Below, in pieces: positions 1-9,926 of a DNA stretch of 64,000 nt. The position numbers and the translations under genes were made by a program. The DNA comes from Coriaria nepalensis (taxonomy: Eukaryota; Streptophyta; Magnoliopsida; Cucurbitales; Coriariaceae): the NCBI GenBank assembly GCA_027186245.1, contig CP114490.1, positions 3,425,001 to 3,489,000 of the forward strand, in the 5' to 3' direction. Below the pieces are notes generated by a model. The model searched no databases. It saw nothing but the letters and a program-made list of their open reading frames with translations, and had not been told where the DNA came from. The first letter of the stretch is position 1, and each line of letters opens with the position of its first letter.

Positions 1-1346
1 TGTGTAGAACAGAGATCAATCTTGTTTTCTAAATATAATGAGAACAAAAGTGAGATGAAGCAGAAGGTCAAAGGTGTGTGCTTGTTTTATGATCAAAACG
101 ATCCTAGAAAAAGAAAAAGAAAAGCCATTTGCAATTGTATATTTCAGAAATCAATAAACAAAAATAAATTGTGACAAATACAAATTATTTTATATGATGA
201 AGGGGTGCATGTGATTAGTAGTTGGAACTTAGACAATACTTTAGTTTAGAATTACTCTTCCTCTAAGGTTGTTTCTGACATCATATGTTGGTGGTAACAT
301 TAGAGGACATAACAAATCTGTCCCCTTCGAGCTGCTAATTCAATTCCTTTTGATCAATAGCAAACTTAGAAGCCTCAAGTTCCTCATCAATGAAAATATC
401 CCAAGGGTTATGCCCCCATCTTATGCAATATTTCTCTATGTTCTCTTTAATCATACCTCTCGAAGTTTGAGGGAAATCTGTCACAAAGATTGTACGTCTC
501 CGATATGGGTGAAGAGTTCTGAAGGATTCCGTCGGTGAATCCGACAGATTGTGATATACATTTGATTTGATCGTGTTAGATGGAGTAAAATAATTCAGAA
601 AGGAAATAATGTCTCATTTCAAATATTTTACTTTCATATGCAGAATATACTCTCAAAGTTACTCTCAAAGTTACTTAGCATGCATAGTACTAATGAAATG
701 AATTACTCTCAGAGGTATATAATATGCTTATAATACCAATATTTATGCTTAAGTATATGTTGAAATGATGTTGTTCTTGCCTTTACAAGTTCATGATACA
801 AGTGTCTTTGATGTTTATACTTTGTTTGCACTACAACATGGTAATTTATATACGGTTATCATTTATTGAGCTTTATAGCTCATTCCAAGTTTTCATATTG
901 TAGATAAACAGAAAGTTTAGGCAATCGCTTTCGAGCAGTAATCGAAAAGTTGGAACCAATGAGTTGTACATATGGGGCCGACTTATGAATACGTTAATAG
1001 TTTTTAAATAAGATATTTGGGATCCTAGAGAGTTATATAAATTTCAAGAACGTTTGTACTTTGAGAATTTATTTCAATACAAATTTTGATTATTAGGAAT
1101 AATTAATTATATATGAAATTATCGTACCTTGTTTGTAATTTTAATTTATAGTTTTTTTTTATATTAAATTTATCGACTTATCGAATTACTTCTTTATCTG
1201 AATCCACTTGAATTATGAGTGTACTTTATAAAATCAAGTTATATTTTTTCTAATATTTAATTTTATTTAATTTTAGTCCTAAGATAATTTTAAAAAAAGA
1301 AATACGAGAATACACATTAATCATCTTTTAAAAAATTTAAAAAAAA
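1..1346 (-). promoter_or_regulatory. Spacer left of gene copy 1: its 3' flank and the upstream region of the next gene to the left
   Basis: This AT-rich spacer is read on the minus strand. Its right part follows the stop of the CCCH exon and has a candidate poly(A) signal, AATAAA on the minus strand, at 1262-1267. Its left part would be the promoter region of a gene copy lying outside the window. The 238-bp segment found at 12780-13017 is missing here. The only other content I can see is the coding-looking open frame at 335-613. No RNA gene or other known element was recognised. Confidence 0.5.
335..613 (-). CDS. Unrecognised minus-strand open frame, 92 codons, possible exon or gene remnant
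   Basis: The frame is open from just after a TGA (614-616) to a TAG (335-337). The only ATG is at 452-454 and gives 39 residues. The amino-acid texture looks like real protein, for example the stretch IEKYCIRWGHNPWDIFIDEE followed by an acidic helix-like end. After the TAG the same frame continues open for about 20 codons, so this could be a broken exon. A candidate acceptor (CCTTCAG) lies inside the frame. I do not recognise a family. The alternative is chance; the plus-strand frame on the opposite strand (269-538) looks less like protein. Confidence 0.3.
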   Translation of the reverse strand, partial: DIISFLNYFTPSNTIKSNVYHNLSDSPTESFRTLHPYRRRTIFVTDFPQTSRGMIKENIEKYCIRWGHNPWDIFIDEELEASKFAIDQKELN

Positions 1347-1848
1347 TTAAAAATGTCTCATTTTTTTCTTTTGCCTGCCACAAAATTGCTGAACAGAGCC
1401 AGAGGGTAGTGGAGATAGAGCTGCTTGAGATGGATTTGTCAGTTCACACTGGTTTGAAGCTCCATAAGAAACTGACCGGGCTACAAAATTGCTCAGTCGG
1501 TCCTGGTGAATATGCTTGGGATGGTCGAATTTGCAGATTGACCCAAATTCGCAGGCTCCATATAGCGAATATGAGATGCATGCGAGTTCCCCCTGTTGAT
1601 CAAAATTTACTGGCTATTATTAGGTTGATTAAAGTCTCAAAAATTTGTTTAGAAAAATCAAGAGCATAACTGACCGGGCGTAAAGGATAAGGGTCAAGGG
1701 GACTCAAGATGCAATCTGGAGGAGAAAGTGCTCTGTCTCTTGGATGATGGAAACCACAATCACCACCAAATTCGCTCTGGTTTGAAGTTCCATAAATCCG
1801 ACTGTTGCCTCCTGCTTGTTCTGAGGATGGCATCCATCCTGGCTGGCC
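1347..1848 (-). CDS. NLR copy 1, exons 6-7: integrated ZFN1-like CCCH zinc-finger segment
   Basis: Exon 6 is 1675-1848 and exon 7 is 1347-1592, with an 82-bp GT-AG intron between them. Both junctions are phase 0. Exon 7 has a perfect C-x8-C-x5-C-x3-H finger and ends in TAA at 1347-1349. The sequence equals the copy described at 14076-14577. In this unit the exons follow an NLR exon 1 that has a premature stop, so they are unlikely to be translated as part of a full-length NLR. Confidence 0.7.
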
Positions 1849-2027
1849 CTGAAATAACCATCATTTTTTTAAAGCACAAAACAAAGAATAGGAATGTGTT
1901 GTAAAAAAAGAAGGGACAAAACAAATAATAGGATTGTGTTGTAAAAACAGAAGGGCAATAATTGTGTTCTAAACACCGTATACGATTTGAACAGATAAAA
2001 CTAAACCAGTACAGATCAGATACATAC

Positions 2028-4157
2028 CTTATTGCCCTCCCACCGAACAGACTCGAGCCATGGGGTATTTTGAGATCCAACGAACATTAATGGGTTTATC
2101 TTTGGACATTTGAAAATATCCATAGTAAACAACTTAGGGAATTTGAGCGTATAGAAACCTTGGAGATTACGTAGATCACGTAGTTCCAGGGATTTCATGG
2201 AAGGAAAGACAATATGATCATCTCCTAAATTATTAGATAGTTCATTTGAAACTATTTCTTCCATCATCTCACACCTTAAAATAGTTAGAGATTGCAGTTG
2301 TCTGAAATGTTTAACTGCACTAGGAGAGAAGACATATCTCAAACTACCACAATCGGTCACTGTCAACGACCAGAGGTTTGGAAGACCAAAGTTTTCATGA
2401 GTATTGTCCTTCATCATATTGTTGTTCCACCATAAATGCTTCAAACTATGTAGATTGCTCAATTCCAACTCTTCTAAATATGAGAATAACAAAAGTGGGG
2501 CCACTTCAATTGCACGTACTTGCTCTAAATTGCCGAGGCCATCAATCTTCAAATACTTCAAGGCGCCAAATTCAACCTGTGAATAGAGAAGAAATCAATC
2601 ATGCTTGTACACAGAATATAATTTGACATAATTCCATGTCTATTAGTTATTTATGTGTTACTTTTTTCTATTTAAACACTCCTAAGAAAAATAGAAAATA
2701 ATGCATAACATAATATACTTTATCAAACAGGGGTTGTATGGTATCTTGGTTTAGAGATTCTTGGGTTGGGGAAGCAAATATGATCATCTTAGGACACCTC
2801 ACCATTGACAAACTCTTCAGAGATGGAAACCTAAGGGCATTTGTTCTTGTACAGAACTTTGTTAGGTTCCTTAGATTATAAAGATTGAGAGTTTGTAACC
2901 GAAAGAAGACAATAGGTTCTTCAAAGTTGTTTTTTCCGTTACTACTTTCTTTATCGTTATCTCCAGCAAATACTGCTTCCAAATTGTCACAATCTTTCAC
3001 ATCTAATTCTACAAGCTGGACATGGTCCGATAATGGTAGCAAACTTTTCAGACTATGGCATCCATTAATTCTCAATATCTTCAAATTTTGATACATTCCT
3101 GTCTCTTCTTCTTCACTATGAAATATTACTTTCAAGTTGTCGAGGCCATCAATCGTCAAATACTCCAAGGCGCCAAATTCAACCTGTGAATAGAAAAATC
3201 AATCATGCTTCTATACATGATATATTTTGACATAATTCCAGGTCTATTACTTATTTATTTATTTATTTGTGTGTTTCTTTTTTCCTATTTAAACACTCTT
3301 AAGAAAAACAGAAAATAATGCAATACATAATATACCTTATGGTATCTTGGTATGGTATGGTTTAGAGCTTCTTGGGTTGGGGAAGTAAACATGATCATAT
3401 TAGGACACCTCACCATTGACAAAATCTTCAGTGATGGAAACCTAAGGGCATTTGTTCTTGTACAGAAATTTGTTAGGTTCCTTAGATTATAAAGATTGAG
3501 AGTTTGTAACCGAAAGAAGACAATAGGTCCTTCAAAGTTGTTTTTTCCATTACTACTTTCTTTATCGTCACTTCCAACTACTACTGCTTCCAAATTGTCA
3601 CAATCTTTCACATGTAATCCTACAAGCTGGACATGGTCCGATAATGGTAGCAAACTTTTCAGACTATGGCACCCATTAATTCTCAATATCGTCAAATTTT
3701 GAAACATTCCTATATCTTCTTCACTATGAAATATTACTTTCAAGTTTCTGAGGCCATCAATCGTCAAATACTCCAAGGCGCCAAATTCAACCTGTGAACA
3801 GAGAAATCAATCATGCTTCTATACATGATATATTTTAACATAATTCCATGTCTATTACTTATTTATTTATGTGTTTCTTTTTTCTATTTAAACACTCTTT
3901 TAGAAAAATAGAAAATAATGCAAAACATAATATACCTTATCAAACAGGGGCTGTATGGTATCTTGGCTTAGAGCCTCTTGGGTTGGGGAAGCAAACATGA
4001 TCATCTTAGGACACTTCTTCATTGACAAAAAGTTCAGTGATGGAAATCTAAGCGCATTTTTTCTCGTACAAAAATTGGTTAGGTTCCTTAGACCACTGAA
4101 AAATTCTGAATGACTATTCTCTTTGAATTTATTCACCTCTAAGGATGAATGTCGAAC
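2028..4157 (-). CDS. NLR copy 1, exons 2-5: C-terminal leucine-rich repeats
   Basis: In transcription order the exons are 3936-4157 (74 codons), 3336-3791 (152), 2719-3183 (155) and 2028-2576 (183). All are phase 0 with GT-AG introns. Exon 4 has a weaker donor (AAA before GTATAT). Exons 2, 3 and 4 are duplicates of one module, with acceptors at 4157, 3791 and 3183, and exon 2 is a shortened version. The repeats are of the RPS2/RGC2 C-terminal type (L..L.I..C..L). No stop codon interrupts them. Confidence 0.82.
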
Positions 4158-4594
4158 CTGAAAAATCAAATATGTAACGTACTGAGTTAGTAATAGATCA
4201 AACTAACATTTACTTTTAAAACATATTTGTTCTGATAGAATGTCCATTGAATGAAATAAGTAAAAAACAATGAACGTGTTTGAAGGTGTGATACTTCACT
4301 CATTGGAAGATCTTACTAGAATTTAATTTCAATCCCAGCTCATCTACTGTCATACATTGTGATAGCAAATCTGCTATTGCAATCTCTGAAAATCCAGTTT
4401 ACTTTGGAAGGATAAAACATATTATAGTGAAATTCCATGCCATAAGAGAAAGGGTGAAGAATGAGGAAGTGAGATTAGTTCATTGCAAATCAGAAGAGCA
4501 AATTGCAGATGAGTTTACTAAGCCCCTAGCTACTGCAAAGTTTGAAGAATTCAAGTTTAAGATTGGTGTGATGAGTAATTGTATCAAGGGGGAG

Positions 4595-5244
4595 TGTTTG
4601 AAAGTGTGATACTTCACTCATCAATGGAGGTGGAAAAAGTTGACTTTTTGTGATCATGTTTTTTGGCATTGACTCTTATTCCGGTAGCTTCCCTATGTCA
4701 ATTGAAACTTGTAGGAACAAGTTTCACTCAGATCGGATCAAAGGAACTCAAGTTAGATCCCAATCTGGCTTCTCTGCTTTTGGTTGTTGCAGTGGGAGGT
4801 AAACTGAAGTTGAGCAGCTCCAACGGCTATTTTTTGTATTCAAGCAAGTTTGATATGTTGATTGAAGTGTGTTGAAGCTGCTGGTGAAGTTTGGAAAGCT
4901 TTGAAATCGAATTTCACCTTTTTTGGTCATGGCTAGTGTAGTTGATTGCATTTTCCAGTTTTTCTAGTTTTGTTGTACCTTTTCTATTTTTGATTGAAAG
5001 AAATATAGGTAAGCTGATTGTAAGTGTTGCTTCTGCTTAGAATGTGGCCATTTAATGGTTAACTATTCATGTACATTGTTTTATCTTTGTGTAAGTATTT
5101 AGACTCTTATTTTTAATGAAAAAGTAGATTGAATGTTTTTTCCAAAAACTGAAGTTCATTGCTATTTTTTTTTCTGGGTTTTGGTCTAAAATCCGTTCTT
5201 GAGGAAGTAGAGAGCAAGTCTTGAATCTTGTCTTTCATTTTCCA
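4595..5244 (+). repeat. Middle LTR of the copia element, unit 1, with adjacent primer binding site
   Basis: The LTR starts TGTTTGAAAGTG directly after the purine tract AAGGGGGAG (4586-4594) and ends in CCA. Three bases later comes TGGTATCAGAGC (5248-5259), the plant copia primer site complementary to initiator tRNA-Met. This LTR closes the left partial element and opens the right one. By eye it differs from the right LTR at about two dozen substitutions plus a few small indels. Confidence 0.88.
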
Positions 5245-5335
5245 ATATGGTATCAGAGCTTTGCTAAAGATCAATTCATCTAGCCTTAACCTTCTCACTT
5301 TTTAGTTCCTAAATGGAAAAAACCAGAAAAACACC

Positions 5336-8300
5336 ATGACCCCCAATCAAGGTGTTAACATACTTTCACCACCAGTTTTCAGTGGTGAAGGCTATCAGTT
5401 TTGGTCAGTCAAGATGACTACCTATCTCCGTGCTCATGGACTCTGGGAAACAGTGGAAGATGGCTATGCACCACCATCTGAAGAGGTGGACTTCACACTT
5501 GAACAGATCAGACAACAAAAGATAGAAAAACATAACAACTTCAGAGCTTTGGCTATTATTCAATCTGGAATTGATGACAAGCTATTCTCTTGGATCATTA
5601 GCTTGTTTGTAGCTAAAGATGCATGGGAAGTCTTGAAGAAGGAGTTTCAAGGATCTGAAAGAGTAAGGAACATCAGGCTCTTGAACCTCAAAAGAGACTT
5701 TGAGAGGTTGAAAATGAAGGAGACATAATCCATCAAAGACTATGCAGGGAGAATGATGGAAGTCTCAAACTAGATGAAGACATTTGGAGAGAATGTCACA
5801 AAAAAGATGTTGGTTGATAAGATGTTGGTCAGTGTTATGTCCAAATTCAACTCCAATATTGATGCCATAGAGGAAAGTAAAGACCTCAGCTCTCTAACCA
5901 TGTTAGAACTCACAAGCTCCTTAGAAGCAAATGAGTCTAGGCATGCAAAGAAGAAGGATGAAGAAGTTGAAGCTTTCATGTTGAGCACAAGCACAAGCCT
6001 TGGAAGAAGTCACAAGCTTGCTTTTCTTCTAGTTCAAGCAGCTCTGAAAGGAAGAAGAGCTTTCCTCCATGCTCAATATGCAAGAGGAAAGGACATTCTG
6101 AAAAATTCTGTAGATGGAAGGACAAACCTCAGTGCTATTACTGCAAGATGTTTGGCCATATTGAGAAAAATTGCTTCAAGAAGAATAGGGAGAAAGGAGC
6201 ACGAAAACCTCAATAAGCACCAACATCTGAAGTTCAGAATAAAGAAACTCTCTTCATGGCTGCAGATTCTGACCATGATGAATCCAGAAAAGGGTGGCTC
6301 ATAGACAGTGGATGCACCAACCATATGGCTCATGATGAGAGCATATTCAGAGATCTAGATACAAGCTTCACGACTGGAATCATAGTTGGAAATGGGGAGA
6401 AAGTCAGAGCTAAAGGAAGAGGCACAGTCTTGGTAAAACTAAGAAAGGTACCAAGCTTATCACCAATGTTCTTTTGGTTCCAGATCTGAAACATAATCTG
6501 CTAAGTGTTGGCCAGTTGATGAGAAGTGGATATGTCTTGCTGTCTCAGGATAAACATTGCACCATTTTAGATCGAAATAGAAAACAAGTGGCTAAAGTCC
6601 AAGTCAATCACAATAGCTTTTCTATGCAATGGGATCATCATGCTCTCAGATGTAAGGAAGATGAATCTTGGTCATGGCATAAGAGGTTTGGACACTTTGA
6701 TCTCAAGGCCATTCAGAATCTGAACTCTAAAGGAATGGTTGATGACTTGCCCTCAGTCCAACCTCAAGATGAAGTGTGTGAAAGCTGTCAATTTGGCAAG
6801 TTGAGTAGGAAGCCATTTCCTAAAAATCAAGCACACAGAGCTTTGGAGAAGCTAGAGCTGGTTCACTCGGATGTATATGGATCAATGAGAGAAGTCTCAT
6901 TGAATGGAAGTAAATATTTTATCATCTTCATAGATGACATAACCAGATTTTGCTGGATTTACTTCCTGAAGGAAAAATCAGAAGTGTTTAGCACCTTTAT
7001 AAAATTCAAGAAGCATGTGGATACACAAAGCAGGATGAAGCTGAAGACTTTGAGGTCTAATAATGGTGGAGAGTACACCTCAAATGATTTTAAGCAATTT
7101 TGTGAGAATGAAGGGATCATCCACCAGCTGACAGTGCCGTATTCTCCATAGCAAAATGGGGTCTTAGAAAGGAAAAACAGAACCATTATGGAGATGGTAA
7201 GAAGCATGATGGTTGAGAAGAGGATGCCAAGGAAGTTTTGGGCAGAAGCAGCCAACACTGCTATGTACTTGCTCAACAAGCTACCTACCAAGTCAGTGGA
7301 AGGCAAAACTCCTCATGAGGCTTGGCACAATGTGAAACCTTTAGTGTCTCACCTCAGAATATTTGGAGCTGTGTGTTTTTCTCACATTCCAGATGGTAAG
7401 AGAGACAAACTCTCTATGAAAAGTGAAAAGGGAATACTGATCTGGTATAGCACATAATCAAAAGGTTATAGAATTTTCTATCTTGAAGTTGAGAAAATCT
7501 CATTCAGCAGAGATGTCAAGTTTGATGAAGAAGTAATCTTCAAATAGGAAGGTGAAGATGCAAGTGAGGGGCTGTATGACCTTCTTGAAGAAAGTGAAGA
7601 TCAAACTCCTACTGAGGATCCTGATGATGATGATGTTGAGGCAATAAATCCAAGATACAGAACTCTTGATGATGTTTACCAAAGGTGTAATTTAGCTCAA
7701 GTTGAGCCCAGTTGCTATGAAGAAGCTAGAAGAGATGAAGGATGGATAAAGGCTATGAAAGAAGAATTAAGGATGATCACTAAAAATCAGACTTGGAGTC
7801 TGGTTGAGAAGCCTGAGAAGAAAAAAATAATCAAGCTAAAGTGGATATTCAAACTGAAGCTCAATGCTGACAACTCAGTAAATAGATTCAAAGCTCGATT
7901 AGTAGTGAAGGGTTTCTCTCAACAATATGGAGTGGATTATGCTGAGACATTTGAACCAGTGGCCAGACTTGATATAATCAGGTTGATCATTGCATTTGCT
8001 GCTAGGAAGTCTTGGTCAATTCATCAGCTTGATGTGAAGTCAGCATTCTTAAATAGAATACTGGAAGAAGAAGTCTATGTCGAGCAGCTTGAAGGGTTTA
8101 AAGAGAGAGGAGAAGAAGGGAAGGTATACAAGCTGAAAAAGGCTATATATGGGCTAAAACAAGCTCCTAGCTTGATATAGCAGGATAGATTCTTATTTAT
8201 CTAATGCTGGTTTTAGTAGAAGTGAAAGTGTTCCTACTCTCTACATCATACAATCAGGTTCATCCTTACTCATAATCTCTCTATATGTAGATGATTTGCT

Positions 8301-9250
8301 CATAACTGGAAATGAGATCAGTTTGATAATAGAATTCAAAAAGGAAATGGAAGCTGAATTTGAGATGACAGACTTGGGATTGGTGAGTTTCTTTTTAGGA
8401 ATGGAAGTGTTCCAATCTAAGAAGGGGGTGTTTGTGTCTCAAGAGAAGTATGCTAAGAATCTGATGAAGAAGTTCAACATGGAATCTAGCAAATTAGTAT
8501 CCACTCCAATGGCTGCAAATGAGAAATTAAGGAGTGATGGTTCATCAAGGGTGGATGAAACCTTATTCAGAAGTCTAATTGGAGGCTTTATGTACCTCAC
8601 ATCAACAAGACCGGACATCATGTATTCTGTCTGTATTCTGTCTCGGTTCATGAATGATTCCTTCTCAATTGCATATGGGGGCTGCTAAAAGGATACTCAG
8701 GTACCTTAATGAATCTCTTTCTCATGGAATTAAGTATGAAGGGGGAGAATTGAAACTAGAAGGATATGTGGACAGTTATTGGGCATGCTCTCTTGATGAT
8801 GCTAAGAGCACAAGTGGTTTTTGCTTCTCACTTGGCTCGGGGATATTTTGTTGGAGTTCAAAGAAGCAAAATGTTGTGGCTCAATCAACAGCTGAGGCTG
8901 AATATGTGGCTGCTGCTCATGCCACCAATCAAGCCATATGGATTCAGAAGATCTTACTAGAATTGAATTTCAATCCCAGCTCATCTACTGTCATACATTG
9001 TGATAGCAAATCTGCTATTGCAATCTCTAAAAATCCAGTTTACTTTGGAAGGACAAAACAGATCATAGTGAAATTTCGTGCCATAAGAGAAATGGTGAAG
9101 AATGGGGAAGTGAGATTAGTTCATTGCAAATCAGAAGAGCAAATTGCAGATGGGTTTACTAAGCCCCTAGCTACTTCAAAGTTTGAAGAATTCAAGTTTA
9201 AGATTGGTGTGATGAGTAATTGTATCAAGGGGAAGTGTTTGAAGGTGTGA
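5336..9250 (+). pseudogene. Copia gag-pol pseudogene, unit 1
   Basis: Domains are in copia order: gag (from 5336), two CCHC knuckles (6070-6111, 6133-6174), protease with DSGCTNH (6304-6324), HHCC pre-integrase (from 6678), integrase core, reverse transcriptase (YVDD at 8284-8295) and RNase H ending in TGA at 9248-9250. It is broken in many places. In-frame stops are at 5726, 5771, 6214, 7149, 7455 and 7545. Frame changes lie near 5990, 6450, 8175 and 8680. The second integrase Asp is Asn (codon 7059-7061, in RSNNGGEY), while the first Asp (6870-6872) and the Glu (7167-7169) remain. It cannot make a functional polyprotein. Confidence 0.93.
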
Positions 9251-9884
9251 TACTTCACTCATCAATGGAGGTGGAAAAAGTTGACTTTTTGTGATCATTT
9301 TTTGGCGTTGACTCTTATTCCGGTAGCTTCCCTACATCAATTGAAACTTGTAGGAACAAGTTTCACTCAGATCGGATCAAAGGAACTCAAGTTAGATCTC
9401 AATCTGGCTTCTCTGCTTTTAGTTGTTGCAGTGGGAGGTAAACTGAAGTTGAGCAGCTCTAACAGCTATTTTTTGTATTCAAGAAAGTTTGATATGTTGA
9501 TTGAAGTGTGTTGAAGCTGCTGGTGAAGTTTGGAAAGCTTTGGAATCGAATTTCACCTTTTTTGGTCATGGCTAGTGTAGTTGATTGCATTTTCCAGTTT
9601 TTCTGATTTTATTGTACCTTTTCTATTTTTGATTGAAAGGAATATAGGTAAGGTGATTGTAAGTGTTGCTTCTGCTTAGAATGTGGTCATTTAATGGTTA
9701 ACTATTCATGTACATTGTTTTATCTTTGTGTAAGTATTTAGACTCTTATTTTTAATGAAAAAATAGATTGAATGTTTTTTTCCAAAAACTGAAGTTCATT
9801 TGCTATTTTTTTTCTGGATTTTGGTCTAAAATATGTTCTTGAGGAAGTAGAGAGCAAGTCTTGAATCCTATCTTTCATTCTACA
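9236..9884 (+). repeat. Right LTR of the copia element, unit 1
   Basis: The LTR is 649 bp, starts TGTTTGAAGGTG after a purine tract CAAGGGGAAG, and ends TACA 42 bp from the NLR exon-1 donor. Read on the minus strand, it supplies the stop (9738-9740) reached if intron 1 is not spliced, and an AATAAA (9608-9613) that the middle LTR lacks. Unit 1 has tcctatc near its end where the other units have tcttatc. Confidence 0.88.
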
Positions 9885-9926
9885 ACAAAACGGACTGAGG
9901 AAAAAAAAAAGAGTTGAAATAAATAC

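Larger units (their letters stand above)
4277..9884 (+). mobile_element. Composite, decayed Ty1/copia element in NLR intron 1, unit 1
   Basis: The element lies antisense to the NLR gene, between exon 1 (ending at 9927) and exon 2 (starting at 4157). From left to right it contains: the first 27 bases of an LTR (4277-4303); a fragment of RNase H coding sequence up to a purine tract (4304-4594); a complete middle LTR (4595-5244); an internal region with gag-pol (5245-9235); and a complete right LTR (9236-9884). The three LTR starts all begin TGTTTGAA. This looks like an LTR-int-LTR-int-LTR array whose first internal region is mostly deleted. I see no clean target-site duplication: the flanks are GAACG on the left and ACAAA on the right. 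Identical lesions in every unit show that insertion and decay came before the array was amplified. Confidence 0.9.

Noticed and set aside
269..538. Plus-strand open frame of 89 codons at each unit start
   Set aside because: The minus-strand frame over the same bases looks far more like protein, so the plus-strand frame is probably its shadow.
1409..1669. Plus-strand open frame of 86 codons
   Set aside because: It is the antisense of the CCCH exon 7 and intron; the minus strand carries the recognisable finger and splice sites.
5113..5298. Minus-strand 61-codon frame across the middle LTR
   Set aside because: It is LTR sequence read backwards with no protein signature; it is lost in unit 2 by a poly-T length change.
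4272..9889. A 5-bp target-site duplication for the copia element
   Set aside because: The left flank GAACG and right flank ACAAA do not match. AAACG a few bases further right is close to GAACG but not at the LTR end.
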